Source of the DNA: Microbacterium sp. M28
GTDB taxonomy: Bacteria > Actinomycetota > Actinomycetes > Actinomycetales > Microbacteriaceae
DNA: 64,000 bases
Assembly (NCBI RefSeq): GCF_025836995.1
Contig: NZ_CP107546.1
Location: 2,790,001 to 2,854,000 of the forward strand
Direction of reading: 5' to 3'
The position numbers were made by a program, and so were the translations under genes. Numbering within the stretch: the stretch's first letter is position 1; each line of letters opens with the position of its first letter. The notes under the pieces were generated by a model. The model searched no databases. It was not told the origin of the DNA and saw only the letters and a list, made by a program, of their open reading frames with translations. Below are positions 43,628 to 52,546 of this stretch, in pieces.

Positions 43628-44073
43628 AGCACCACCCCCACGTTCCTGGACCCCGGATAGAACTGACGCATCCGATCCCACTGCACGAGGAACTCGTCGG
43701 CGAACGGATAGACCAGGCGGCCGCTCAGCCCCGGTGACGTGATCCGGTCGACCGGCTCCAGATAGACGGTCCGCGCACCGAACAGGCGCGCCTGGGTGAA
43801 GAACGGCAACGCGATCGCCGCGCCGGTCGAGAACACGACGTCAGGGCGCTCCTCGGCGAGGACTCTGCGGGCCAGGGCGAAATTGCGGGCCAGGTTCGGT
43901 AGATTCCTGACGGTCGGGTAGTGGATCTCGTAGACCTTCTCGTCTGCGAGTCGCGATCGTGCGTCCTCCACCGGGAACGTCGCCCAGCAGCGCTCGTGCC
44001 GTCCCCACCACTCACGCAGTGCCAGAGCCTGCGTCAGGTGGCCGCCGGACGAGCATGCGATGAGGATCTTCAT
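43624..44073 (-). CDS. Alg14/PssD-like glycosyltransferase membrane subunit
   Basis: 149 residues. CSSGGHLTQALAL at the N-terminus is the Alg14/PssD mark, followed by VVFSTGAAIALPFFTQARLFGARTVYLEPVDRI. Family members anchor the Alg13-type catalytic subunit at the membrane. The two are adjacent and overlap by 4 bases. It lies 3 bases after the GT2 gene, so the three form one unit started by leader copy b. Confidence 0.9.
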   Translation of the reverse strand: MKILIACSSGGHLTQALALREWWGRHERCWATFPVEDARSRLADEKVYEIHYPTVRNLPNLARNFALARRVLAEERPDVVFSTGAAIALPFFTQARLFGARTVYLEPVDRITSPGLSGRLVYPFADEFLVQWDRMRQFYPGSRNVGVVL

Positions 44074-44076
44074 GAT

Positions 44077-44985
44077 TCAGATCCCCCGACCGAGCGCCTG
44101 GACGACGCGGGTGATCCGCTGCGGTGTCACGAGCTTCCAGGAGATCGCCACGGCCAGAACCGCCTTGACCTGTCTCGGGTTGTGCCGCAGAGCCCTGCCC
44201 GCCCACGAGCGGGCCTGCTCGGGCTGGCGGCTCGACGCGAGCGCGAATGCGATCTGCGCCTCGATGCGGCCGAGCGCGGCGGGAATCGTCGCGAAATCGG
44301 GATGCTTGCGCAGCAGGTACTGCAGCGCCTCGGCATACGCCGCCCACTGGCCGAAGTAGTAAGACTGCCCGTTCCAGAGCACCCGTACCAGCGGCTCGTT
44401 GACGACGGTGACAAGTCCCAGCGCGGACGCGCGCAGGAGGATGTCGTAGTCCTCGCCGTAGCTGCGTGGGAGCTCCTCGTCGATCACGCCCAGCTCGCCG
44501 AGGAGCACGTCGCGCCGGAACATCAGGCTCGACGAGTGCAACCCGGGATTGCGGTTGCGCAGGAAGTCCTCGTGCGTGAGGTCCTCCCGGGGTACGAGAC
44601 GCACGTGCGTTCGCTCCCCGTCATCGACCATCATCGCCGTCCCGACGACAACGGCCTCCGGACGCTCCTCGAATCGCCTCAACTGTGCGGCCAGCTTTCC
44701 GGGCAGCCACTCGTCATCGTCGTCCAGGAAGGCGATCAGTCGTCCCTGTGCCGCGTCGATTCCGGAATTGCGGGCGCCTGCGAGTCCGCGGCTGCGCGCG
44801 TTGGCGATGCCCCGAACGGACCAGCCGTCCGGGATGTCGAGAGTCGGCACATCGATGGGGCATGCGTCGAAGACGATGATGATCTCGCCCGCAACCCCGC
44901 TGCTCTGCGCCAGGACGCTCTCGACCGCGAGCTTCATCAGCTCCGGGCGATCATGCGTCGGAACGACGACGGACACCTCGACCAT
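44077..44985 (-). CDS. family 2 glycosyltransferase
   Basis: 302 residues from ATG 44985, chosen because GGGGAG ends 5 bases before it. The GT-A fold is clear: VSVVVPTHDRPELMKLAVESVL, the DDDDE metal site in IAFLDDDDEWLPGK and a later GEDYDILLRASALG with the base-type ED. The C-terminal 90 residues are helical with YFGQWAAYAEALQYLLR. It adds one sugar of the repeat unit; donor and linkage are unknown. The start codon lies just behind a hairpin that holds the ribosome binding site in its loop. Confidence 0.92.
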   Translation of the reverse strand: MVEVSVVVPTHDRPELMKLAVESVLAQSSGVAGEIIIVFDACPIDVPTLDIPDGWSVRGIANARSRGLAGARNSGIDAAQGRLIAFLDDDDEWLPGKLAAQLRRFEERPEAVVVGTAMMVDDGERTHVRLVPREDLTHEDFLRNRNPGLHSSSLMFRRDVLLGELGVIDEELPRSYGEDYDILLRASALGLVTVVNEPLVRVLWNGQSYYFGQWAAYAEALQYLLRKHPDFATIPAALGRIEAQIAFALASSRQPEQARSWAGRALRHNPRQVKAVLAVAISWKLVTPQRITRVVQALGRGI

Positions 44986-45072
44986 GCGCACTCCCCAATG
45001 TGCCGCATCCGATGCGCGCGCCTTCGCACGTCGAATCGGAATCCCCAGAAAGTCCCTCCGGGCCCCATCCCG
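44986..45072 (-). promoter_or_regulatory. G-rich leader element (copy b), before the GT2 gene
   Basis: Reading on the minus strand: hairpin 45072-45059 (CGGG with CCCG, loop ATGGGG), box CTGGGGA at 45048-45042, and a second hairpin 45003-44988 (GCAC with GTGC) whose loop ATTGGGGA contains the ribosome binding site. The ATG follows 2 bases later. The promoter must lie in the 45 bases shared with the divergent unit. Confidence 0.55.
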
Positions 45073-45084
45073 TCGGAATCATCG

Positions 45085-45177
45085 CTGACATGAGGCCAGC
45101 TTGGGGCTAGTATATCGAACGGCGCCTCCGTGGGAAGAGGCAGCCGAACTGGGGAGCTTCTGGGGAGGGGATCTGTC
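45085..45177 (+). promoter_or_regulatory. promoter and G-rich leader element (copy c), before the oxidoreductase gene
   Basis: CTGACA (45085-45090) and TAGTAT (45108-45113), 17 bases apart, form the clearest sigma-A-type promoter in the region. The leader has a hairpin at 45124-45141 (GCCTC with GAGGC) whose loop CGTGGGAA contains GTGGG. Two CTGGGGA boxes at 45149 and 45160 follow, the second merging with a further GGGG before the GTG start. Confidence 0.65.
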
Positions 45178-46299
45178 GTGCCGAAGGAAACCATTCAACG
45201 ACGCGTTCGCGTCGGCGTCGTCGGAGTCGGGAAGATGGGACTCTCCCATCTGTCGATCGTGCGCGCACTGCCAGGCGTCGAACTGGTCGGAGTCGTCGAT
45301 TCCACCGACTACCTGCTCGATGTCCTGAACAAGTACACCGGCGCGGCGACGTTCTCCACGCTGGAGAAGATGCTCGCCGAGACCACGCCGGATGCCGTCG
45401 TGATCGCGACGCCCACCGGTTCGCACGCGTCACTCGTCCGCACCGCACTCGAGTCAGGTGCGCACGTCTTCTGCGAGAAGCCGCTCACCCTCACCGCCGC
45501 GGAGTCCGACGATCTCGCACGGCTGGCCGCGGCGCGCTCGCTCGTCGCGCAGGTCGGCTATCACAATCGGTTCATCGCGACATTCCAGGAGGTCAAGCGA
45601 CTGCTCGAGCGGAATGCCATCGGACGCGTCACCCATGTTCTGGCCGAGGCGTACGGCCCGGTGGTCCTGAAAGCCAAGGGGTCGACCTGGCGCAGCAAGC
45701 GCACCAGCGGCGGCGGCTGTCTCTACGACTACGCCGCCCACCCCCTGGATCTCGTGCACTGGTACCTGGGATCACCGGAGCGTGTTCGTGGATCGGTGCT
45801 GAACAGCATCTTCTCCGCCGACACCGACGACGAGGTGTATTCGACGCTCGACTACCGGGACGGCCTGAGCGTACAGCTCTCGGTGAACTGGTCCGACGAG
45901 TCGTATCGGAAGATGTCGACGTCGATCACGATCACGGGATCGCAGGGTCGCATCGTCGCGGACAGGCAGGAGATCCGGGTCTATCTTCGTGACGACGCCT
46001 CGGCACCCGAGGGCTATCGATCCGGGTGGAACATCAAGTACACGACCGAGCTCACCGAGCCGGTCGCCTTCTACCTGCGCGGCGAGGAGTACAGTGCGCA
46101 GCTCGAGAGCTTCGTCGACGCGATCTCGGCCGGCGAGACGCAGGCACGCGAGAACAGCTTCGCCAGTGCGGCCCGCACGGACCGCGTGATCGAGCAGATC
46201 CTCAGAGATGCGGCCGGTGAGCCGGAGTCGCGCCCCATCGCGGAAATGCCTTCGACCGGCACCAGACGAGGACTGTTCGGGAAGAGGAAGAGCGCATGA
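45178..46299 (+). CDS. Gfo/Idh/MocA family sugar oxidoreductase
   Basis: 373 residues from GTG 45178; GGGGAGGGG lies 7 bases upstream. The Rossmann start VGVVGVGKMGLSHL and the catalytic-lysine motif CEKPLTLT are present, followed by the C-terminal alpha/beta domain with GGGCLYDYAAHPLDLVHWYLG. The enzyme probably oxidises or reduces a nucleotide-linked sugar for the polysaccharide. It is followed, with a 4-base overlap, by an uncharacterised gene that may act on the same compound. Confidence 0.92.
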   Translation: MPKETIQRRVRVGVVGVGKMGLSHLSIVRALPGVELVGVVDSTDYLLDVLNKYTGAATFSTLEKMLAETTPDAVVIATPTGSHASLVRTALESGAHVFCEKPLTLTAAESDDLARLAAARSLVAQVGYHNRFIATFQEVKRLLERNAIGRVTHVLAEAYGPVVLKAKGSTWRSKRTSGGGCLYDYAAHPLDLVHWYLGSPERVRGSVLNSIFSADTDDEVYSTLDYRDGLSVQLSVNWSDESYRKMSTSITITGSQGRIVADRQEIRVYLRDDASAPEGYRSGWNIKYTTELTEPVAFYLRGEEYSAQLESFVDAISAGETQARENSFASAARTDRVIEQILRDAAGEPESRPIAEMPSTGTRRGLFGKRKSA

Positions 46300-47198
46300 C
46301 CGCCACGACCACCGGGATGGACCTGCTCCTGCTCGGCGACAACCAGTTCTTCGGCATCAACCACATGTCAGAGGAGAAGGCGCGCGCCCAGGCGATCCGC
46401 TTCCAGGACACCAGCGCGATCGTGGAGGTCATCGACATCGCGCTGGACAACGGCATCCGCACGCTGATGTGCACGACGCATGATCGGATCGCCGAAGTCT
46501 GCGATCATATGCGCGCGAATCCCGCCCGGTATTCGGACTACCGCTTCTATCCGTGCATGCCGTATGCGCACAAGTACGCCAATGCGATCACCGACAACGG
46601 CATGCTCGGAGCCGTCCGCCAGTTCCTCCCCGAAGAGGGGCTGCTCAACGCGGCGATGCGCGGCGGCAAGTCGTTCGTCAAGAAGGACATCGAGGGCATC
46701 ATCACGCTGCTCATCGATGCGGAGATGAAGATGTTCCAGGGCCTGCGGACTCCGGTCATCTTCCTGCAGAACGTCGTCGTGGATCTGATGCTCGGGCTCG
46801 GGTTCGATGAGGCGTTCGCGATCTTCGATCGGCATGTCCGGGAGCGCTATGGCGCCGAGCCGGGATTCATCACGATGAATCTTCCGCTGCTGCTCGATGC
46901 GCTCGACCGCGTCGGGGTCTCCAACCCGATCGTCTGCGCGAACATCAACGAGATCGGCTTCCGCATGTCCGGTGGGATCGACGCATACGAGCAGGCGCTG
47001 CGCGACCGTCCGTTCCGACCGGTCGCGATGTCGGTCTTCGCATCCGGAGCGATCCCGCCGCAGCGCGCATTGGAGTGGATCCACGGCCACGCGAACGTCG
47101 AGTCGATCGTCTTCGGGGCCTCCTCACGCGGGTCCATCGCGAGCACGACGAGCATTGTCAGGGAGCTTTGGGGCAGGGACCTCTACACTGGGGCCTGA
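46296..47198 (+). CDS. uncharacterised enzyme-like protein, possible TIM barrel
   Basis: 300 residues, cytosolic, not recognised. The pattern LLLGDNQFFGINHMS at the N-terminus, then IDIALDNGIRTLMCTTHDRI, strand-helix alternation, NPIVCANINEIGFRMSGGIDAYEQALRDRPFRPVAMSVFASGAI and a terminal SIVFGASSRGSIAST suggests an eight-fold barrel distantly like aldo-keto reductases or phosphosugar isomerases. The terminal GAS could bind phosphate. Translation is coupled to the oxidoreductase gene, so a joint sugar-nucleotide conversion is likely. Confidence 0.7.
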   Translation: MTATTTGMDLLLLGDNQFFGINHMSEEKARAQAIRFQDTSAIVEVIDIALDNGIRTLMCTTHDRIAEVCDHMRANPARYSDYRFYPCMPYAHKYANAITDNGMLGAVRQFLPEEGLLNAAMRGGKSFVKKDIEGIITLLIDAEMKMFQGLRTPVIFLQNVVVDLMLGLGFDEAFAIFDRHVRERYGAEPGFITMNLPLLLDALDRVGVSNPIVCANINEIGFRMSGGIDAYEQALRDRPFRPVAMSVFASGAIPPQRALEWIHGHANVESIVFGASSRGSIASTTSIVRELWGRDLYTGA

Positions 47199-47302
47199 TT
47201 CCCGTACATTCAGGATGCATCGAGGGGGCTCGGCAGGCATCCGCAAGCCCCAGGAGACCTGGAGAGCTCGCGTCGCACATGCGACCTCTCCTCCCCCTCG
47301 AT
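47184..47302 (+). promoter_or_regulatory. promoter and leader of the GH16 gene
   Basis: TACACT (47184-47189) overlaps the end of the previous gene and is a plausible -10 box. The leader of about 105 bases has one hairpin (GGGGCT 47225-47230 with AGCCCC 47246-47251). It lacks the GTGGG loop and the paired CTGGGGA boxes of the other leaders, so I do not count it as a copy of the element. Confidence 0.4.
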
Positions 47303-48874
47303 ATGAAGAACACGACTGCACCCACTCGTTCCACCGCCCGCATCCTGGTCGCCGTCTTCGCCGCTCTCGCCGCTCTCGCGGTGCTCGCCGCGACTCTGGT
47401 CGCTTCACCGCCAGCCCAGGCTGCGACCGCGCCGATGTCGACCGTCGCTTCAGTGATACCGCGACAGTCCATCTGGACGTATCACCACGCGGCCGCGGCT
47501 CCGCCCTCGAACTGGAAGACGGTGGCCCCATCGTGGCCGACCGGCCGCGCCCCGTTCGGCAAGGGTGTTCGCCTCGGCCCTGTCGGCACGATGATCCCCG
47601 CCCCCTCGACATCCCCGCTGTCCGCGTACTTCCGTAAGTCCTTCACGCTGACGTCCGACCTGCCGGAATGGATGTGGTTGAACACCTGGGCGGACGACGG
47701 CATCGTCGTCTGGGTGAACGGCGTGGAGGTCGGCCGCAAGAACGCTCCTGCAGGACAGGTCGGCCAGAACTCCTACGCGACGCAGGCTCCCTCGACCGAC
47801 AGCGCCAAGAGTTCGCCCGTGACGTTCACGATTCCGTCGTCCGTGCTGAGGGAGGGCGGCAACACCATCGCGGTGCAGGTCCTGTTCAACTGGCGCAGAA
47901 CACCGAACGTCAGCTTCGATGCTCATCTGGTCCGCAAGGACACCATCACGACGACGCCCCCGGTGACCCCCGTCCCCGAAGTTCCCGAAGTCCCCGAGGG
48001 GCCTGAGGTCAAGCCTCCGTCCGGCGGCGACGTGGCGGGCTGGGGCGCGCCGACCTGGCGCGACGAGTTCTCGCACGTCGATCCCTCGACCGGGGCTCCG
48101 GCCGTGGACGCGACGAAGTGGAACGTACGCGGGCGGGACGACCTCGGACTGCTCTTCGACGCAGCGGTGGTCGAACGCGATCAGGTCAGCACCGACGACT
48201 CCGGCATCCTCCACATCCGGGCGGACTGGTTGCCGCAGGCCGAGAAGCGGCCGGCGGCGCAGAGCGGGCCGACCGATCTGTGGCATACGACGGGATACCT
48301 CGACCAGCGCAGGCTTCAGACGGGCGATGTCGCCATGAGCCAGCGATACGGTCGCTGGGAGATCCGCGCCAAGACGCCCACCGGCGAGAACAGCCGAGGG
48401 TCGCTCGCCGCCTTCTGGCTGCGCAACTCCCAGTCGGGCGAGATCGACATCATGGAAGCCTGGGGGCGCGGCGGGACGATGCCAGCCGAGTATGACACCT
48501 GGCTCAGGGACACCGCCGCCACGACCGTCCACACGAAGACAGACGGCACGGGCCGGAAGTCGGTGTGGCGTCATCGCGAGCAGGGCGCCGCCACCGTGCC
48601 GTGGGATGGTTTCCACGTGTACGCCTTCGAGCTGACGCCGACCTACGCCGCGACCTTCGTCGATGGGGTCGAGGTCATGCGCGTCACACCGGCCACATAT
48701 CCGGACCTGTGGGACCCGAACTACTTCGGGACGCCCCTGCACATGCGACTCAACCTGCATGTCGGCCCCTCAGCGACCTACTGGGGTCTTCCCGATCCCG
48801 CCAGGCGCTCGCTGACGCAGGATCTCGACTTCCAGGTCGATTACGTCAGGGTGTGGAGCTACGACGGCAACTGA
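47303..48874 (+). CDS. secreted GH16 glycoside hydrolase with shared N-terminal module
   Basis: 523 residues from ATG 47303 (ATG 47279 is also possible; neither has a strong ribosome binding site). The signal peptide ends at about residue 40 (PAQAA). Residues 52-213 form the same beta-sandwich module as in the large fibrinogen-domain protein (WADDGIVVWVNGVEVGRKN, SFDAHLV). A Pro/Glu/Val linker follows, then the GH16 domain with catalytic EIDIME at 380-385 (nucleophile E380, acid/base E385). It probably trims or releases the polysaccharide made here. Confidence 0.93.
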   Translation: MKNTTAPTRSTARILVAVFAALAALAVLAATLVASPPAQAATAPMSTVASVIPRQSIWTYHHAAAAPPSNWKTVAPSWPTGRAPFGKGVRLGPVGTMIPAPSTSPLSAYFRKSFTLTSDLPEWMWLNTWADDGIVVWVNGVEVGRKNAPAGQVGQNSYATQAPSTDSAKSSPVTFTIPSSVLREGGNTIAVQVLFNWRRTPNVSFDAHLVRKDTITTTPPVTPVPEVPEVPEGPEVKPPSGGDVAGWGAPTWRDEFSHVDPSTGAPAVDATKWNVRGRDDLGLLFDAAVVERDQVSTDDSGILHIRADWLPQAEKRPAAQSGPTDLWHTTGYLDQRRLQTGDVAMSQRYGRWEIRAKTPTGENSRGSLAAFWLRNSQSGEIDIMEAWGRGGTMPAEYDTWLRDTAATTVHTKTDGTGRKSVWRHREQGAATVPWDGFHVYAFELTPTYAATFVDGVEVMRVTPATYPDLWDPNYFGTPLHMRLNLHVGPSATYWGLPDPARRSLTQDLDFQVDYVRVWSYDGN

Positions 48875-48880
48875 TCGCGT

Positions 48881-49783
48881 TCAGCGACGGTGCGTCGCCG
48901 AGACCGGTCCCGGCGTGCCGTCGTCCGTGCCGCTCGGTTCGCCGATCGAGTCGTCTTCCTCCGTCGGACCAGGCGCCTCCGCGCCGTCCGGCAGCGGGGG
49001 CGCCTCGTTCGGCGCGCCTTCGGGCTTCGCGCGCTTGTACGCGCTCCCCGGCCCACTGCGGACACGTGATGCGATCAGAGCGGCGATGGCTCCGACGAGG
49101 ATGCCGAGAAAGAGTCCAGCGGCCACGAAGACGAGGATCGATGGTCGATTCGACTGCTGCGGCGCATCTGCCGGAGTCACGAGGGTGCCCGAGTAGAAGG
49201 GGGTCGCAGTGAGGCGCGCCTGCTGATCCAGCAGCGCCTGAAGCTGAAGCTCGGTCGCGGCCCGCTCGCTGCTGCCGGGCGCCTGACTCTCCGCCAGGGT
49301 CTGCAGCTGCTGGATGGAGACGCTGAGCTCCTCGGTCGTCTGCTCGACCACCGAACGCGCATTCTCCGTGCGCTGTTCGCCGTATGCCGTCGCCAGGGCG
49401 TTCGCGCGCTCCGCGGCGAGATCGGGTGTGTTCGCGGTCACCTGGAAGAGGAGGACCTGCGAGTTCCGCGGAACCTCGATCGTCGTGTTCGCTCGCAGCC
49501 CCTCCACCGTCGTGTCGTCCAGCCCCTCCACTGCTCGGGTCAAGACGGACGTCGAGGTGGCCACGACCCGTTCGGTCTCCATGTTGACCGTGTTGAAGCT
49601 GGAGCCGGAGGACAGCACGCTGATCGGCTCTACGGTGTGCTGAGCCTCCGCGGTGTACTTCTGCGGATAGATGAGGAACACTCCGACACCGGCGACCGTG
49701 AACAGGACGATCGTGCCGACCAGGACGATCCACGACTGCATGATGCCGCGATAGAGATCTTCCAGTGTCCAATGTGTCGCCAA
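48881..49783 (-). CDS. chain-length determinant (Wzz-like) membrane protein
   Basis: 300 residues from TTG 49783; GGGGGA ends 5 bases upstream and no other start fits. Two membrane helices (about 17-38 and 215-240) flank an outer domain with a coiled coil (SVVEQTTEELSVSIQQLQTLAESQ), the Wzz layout. The cytosolic tail is Pro/Asp/Glu-rich and has no Walker motif or Tyr cluster, so no BY-kinase is fused. It should control polymer length with the Wzy-like protein. Confidence 0.88.
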   Translation of the reverse strand: MATHWTLEDLYRGIMQSWIVLVGTIVLFTVAGVGVFLIYPQKYTAEAQHTVEPISVLSSGSSFNTVNMETERVVATSTSVLTRAVEGLDDTTVEGLRANTTIEVPRNSQVLLFQVTANTPDLAAERANALATAYGEQRTENARSVVEQTTEELSVSIQQLQTLAESQAPGSSERAATELQLQALLDQQARLTATPFYSGTLVTPADAPQQSNRPSILVFVAAGLFLGILVGAIAALIASRVRSGPGSAYKRAKPEGAPNEAPPLPDGAEAPGPTEEDDSIGEPSGTDDGTPGPVSATHRR

Positions 49784-49839
49784 GACGTTCCCCCAGTCCG
49801 GGCGCGCGGCCTCACCGCGCGTCCACCGACGTCATCCTA
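49784..49839 (-). promoter_or_regulatory. promoter and G-rich leader element (copy d), before the Wzz-like gene
   Basis: On the minus strand TAGGAT (49839-49834) is the likely -10. The leader has a 7-base-pair hairpin (49821-49803, CGCGCGG with CCGCGCG) and loop TGAGG. A single CTGGGGGA (49796-49789) follows, whose G run is the ribosome binding site 5 bases before the TTG. The leader is only about 45 bases long. Confidence 0.5.
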
Positions 49840-49879
49840 CAAGCGAAGACCGGATCCGCACCGTGAAAGCGGTGGGGCG

Positions 49880-51199
49880 TCAGGTCTCGATCTCCGAGAT
49901 GACCAGGCGCGCCTTCCCCGCGCTGCCCTCGATGGCCTCCACCTCGACAGCTTCGACGGCGACTTCGCCACGGAGCATGTCATCGAGCTTCCGCTTCGCC
50001 CGCGCACCGGCCTCAGCGGCCGTTCCAGGCGCGGTCGGCACGAACCGGATCGTGATCGAGTAGTCCGCGTGCTGCACGACCTGCATCTGCCTGATCTCCC
50101 CCGGCGAGTCCAGGAACAGACCGCTCAGCCCCCCGGTCACACGGCGTCCCGACGGTGTGCGGATCACATCCGCGAGCCGTCCCTGCACCGGCGCGATCCG
50201 TCCGAAGGACCGGCCGCACACGCAGGGTCCCGCGATCACGCGTGACCGGTCGCCCATCTCGTATCGGACGAGCGGGAAGACTTCATTGCTGTAGTCGGTC
50301 ACGACGACGGATCCCTCCGCGCCGGCTTCGACGGGTCGCCCGCGCTCATCGACGATGTCGACGCGACGCTGGTCGGCGAGCACATGGAGTCCCTCATGGG
50401 CGGCGCATTCGGCGGCGATCCAGGGAATCTCGGCCGAGCGGTACGTGTCGAACACCGGCGCCTCGAACGCCTGTTCCAGCAGCAGGCGTTGTCCGGGCTG
50501 CAGCATGGCCGCGGTGACCGACACCGCCGTGGCCGGCAGCGTGCGCCCCGTGCGGACAAGATGCGCCGCCAGCGCCGTCGCCCCCTCGACATAGGCGACG
50601 AGCAGGCGGGGACGGATGCGCAGCCACCGCGCGATGAACGCCTCCATCGCTTCATCCGTGATCGATCGCGCGTCCAGAAGGAAGTGCTGCGTCGGCCACC
50701 ATTGCGCCGCGTACTTCGCGGCCGCCGCCCCGTGCCGCATCTGCCGGTAGATGAACGCCGTGTCGTCCGCCGGGTGGACTCCCCACCACCGGTAGATCCG
50801 CCACCACATGGCCGCGGTGGGGGCCGCCGCGTCGTTCCGCACGCGCAGAGGGCTGCCCGTGCTTCCCCCGGTCTCCGACGGCAGAGCGCGGCGCGGGTCG
50901 ATGGTCGTCGCGAGAACCTCCTCGCCGGCATCGCGCAGCGCCTGCTTGGTGACCATCGGAAGCGCGGAGAAATTGGAGCGCTCCGCGACGTCGACGCGCG
51001 CGAATCCCGAGTTCGCGTAGAGGTCGCGATAGAACGGGGACCGATCGAATGCGTGCAGCGCGATACGTGTGCTCGATTCGCCGACGAGATCACCGAGACC
51101 CGCAGGGTCCAACGTCTCGTTGCGTACCATCCTCGCGAAAGCACGCCGATCATCGCGCATCAGCAGACGCGTCTTCAGGGCGAAGATCTCTCTCTTCAT
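49880..51199 (-). CDS. CapK/phenylacetate-CoA ligase-like adenylating enzyme
   Basis: 439 residues from ATG 51199. The CapK-type AMP-forming fold shows SETGGSTGSPLRV (phosphate loop), TYRSAEIPWIAAEC, VVVTDYSNEVFPLVRYEMGD and a GRSFGRIAPVQGRLADVI hinge. CapK proteins are frequent in capsule loci and are thought to activate an acyl group for attachment to a sugar. A partner acyltransferase is not obvious in the window. It has its own leader (copy e) and is divergent to no gene; it follows the GT2-GtrA gene by 57 bases. Confidence 0.85.
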   Translation of the reverse strand: MKREIFALKTRLLMRDDRRAFARMVRNETLDPAGLGDLVGESSTRIALHAFDRSPFYRDLYANSGFARVDVAERSNFSALPMVTKQALRDAGEEVLATTIDPRRALPSETGGSTGSPLRVRNDAAAPTAAMWWRIYRWWGVHPADDTAFIYRQMRHGAAAAKYAAQWWPTQHFLLDARSITDEAMEAFIARWLRIRPRLLVAYVEGATALAAHLVRTGRTLPATAVSVTAAMLQPGQRLLLEQAFEAPVFDTYRSAEIPWIAAECAAHEGLHVLADQRRVDIVDERGRPVEAGAEGSVVVTDYSNEVFPLVRYEMGDRSRVIAGPCVCGRSFGRIAPVQGRLADVIRTPSGRRVTGGLSGLFLDSPGEIRQMQVVQHADYSITIRFVPTAPGTAAEAGARAKRKLDDMLRGEVAVEAVEVEAIEGSAGKARLVISEIET

Positions 51200-51243
51200 C
51201 GCTCCCCACAAGCCTCGGCCCCGTGCCGATCGCTCCCATCGTA
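51200..51243 (-). promoter_or_regulatory. promoter and G-rich leader element (copy e), before the CapK-like gene
   Basis: TACGAT (51243-51238) is the likely -10 on the minus strand. The short leader has a hairpin 51229-51215 (TCGGC with GCCGA) with pentaloop ACGGG, then TGTGGGGA (51210-51203), whose G run ends almost at the ATG. The layout is that of copy d: one hairpin, one box. Confidence 0.5.
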
Positions 51244-51256
51244 GGCCGTGCAGCTC

Positions 51257-52444
51257 CTAGAGCTCCCCCGGCTTCATCGCCTCGGCGTCGATCGCCCGGA
51301 TGATCCGCAGCGTCGCCGTGTCCGGCTTCGGCTCGGCGGCCTCCGCCCCGGCATCCCCGCGCACCCGCGCGCGCTTCGGTGCGTAGACGACTAGCGAATG
51401 GAACAGGAATCGCGCGAAGAACGCCACGACGAGCGAGATCGCTGTGGCCAGGACGCTCGAGATGTGCCACGACTCGACCATGAGCGCCATCACCGGGATC
51501 CGCAGCGCGGCCTCGACGTTGTTGAAGACGAACGACGCCGCGAAGCGTGCGCCGAGCGAGCGGGCATCCGAGCGCATGTCCGCGAAGACGAAACGCTCCT
51601 GCAGCAGGAAGTTGCCGATGATGGTCACCTCTGCGCCGATGATCGCCGCCCAGACGTAGGGCATGCCGGCCGCGGTCAGGATCCACATGATGGCGAGATT
51701 CGCGACGGCACCGAGCAGCCCGATGAGGGCGAACAGCGACATCTTGCCGAACCGGAGGCGGGTCAGGTGCGCGACGAACGTCGCGCCCTGGCGCAGGCTC
51801 GCCTTGGAGGTCCCGTGCCGGCGCTCCGCGAACTCCATCGGCACCTCGGCGATGCGCACGTCGGAGCGCGCGAGGATCTCGAGCAGGATCTTGAACCCCT
51901 GCGGCCTGAGTTCGGCGACGTCGATCCGCCGCCGGTCGACGAGGAAGTAGCCGGTCATCGGATCGGTGCTGCGTGCGAGTCGCCGAGGGAACATCGCCTT
52001 GGTCAGCCAGGTCGCAGCTCTCGAGACGCCGAAGCGGACTGTCGTCCCGAGGCCCTGGGAGTCGCCTCCCCCGATGTAGCGCGATGCCGCCACCACGTCG
52101 GCTCCCCCCGCGGCGTGCCGATCGAGCATCGCCGGGATGAGCTCGGGCGGATGCTGCAGGTCGCCGTCCATGACGACGCAGATGTCCGCCCCGGCCTCCG
52201 CCAGCCCGAGGACGACCGCGCCGCCGAGCCCGCCCGTGTTCTGCTCCCGATGGATCACCCGCACCGGGAGGGAAGCGGATGCCGCGACGTGCTCGACCTC
52301 AGCCGCCGTGGCATCGGTGCTGTCGTCGATGACGAGGATCTCGGCCCGCCGGCCCTCGAGCGCCACCCCGACCCGGGACACGAGCTCGGCGATGTTGTCG
52401 CGTTCGTTGAAGGTGGGGACGATCACGGTGACGTCGAGTTCCAT
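51257..52444 (-). CDS. GT2 glycosyltransferase fused to a GtrA membrane domain
   Basis: 395 residues from ATG 52444. Residues 1-230 are a DPM1-like GT2 domain (VTVIVPTFNERDNIAELVSRV, DDSTDAT, VMDGDLQHPPELIP). Residues about 235-355 are a four-helix GtrA domain (FALIGLLGAVANLAIMWIL, IGNFLLQERFVF). Such fusions make polyprenyl-phosphate sugars and help move them across the membrane for side-chain addition outside the cell. The leader has a GGGGAGGGGGA run but no clear GTGGG hairpin. Confidence 0.92.
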   Translation of the reverse strand: MELDVTVIVPTFNERDNIAELVSRVGVALEGRRAEILVIDDSTDATAAEVEHVAASASLPVRVIHREQNTGGLGGAVVLGLAEAGADICVVMDGDLQHPPELIPAMLDRHAAGGADVVAASRYIGGGDSQGLGTTVRFGVSRAATWLTKAMFPRRLARSTDPMTGYFLVDRRRIDVAELRPQGFKILLEILARSDVRIAEVPMEFAERRHGTSKASLRQGATFVAHLTRLRFGKMSLFALIGLLGAVANLAIMWILTAAGMPYVWAAIIGAEVTIIGNFLLQERFVFADMRSDARSLGARFAASFVFNNVEAALRIPVMALMVESWHISSVLATAISLVVAFFARFLFHSLVVYAPKRARVRGDAGAEAAEPKPDTATLRIIRAIDAEAMKPGEL

Positions 52445-52546
52445 GTGTCCCCCTCCCCTGCTCGGAATGCCGGCATCCATCGTTTCATGTCCGACCATGC
52501 GTTCGCTCCGCGTCGGGAAAGGGGTGCGGGCGGGCGCGCCGATCGC

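Noticed and set aside
47184..47302. Seventh copy of the G-rich leader before the GH16 gene
   Set aside because: It has a hairpin but no G-rich small loop and no CTGGGGA pair near the start.
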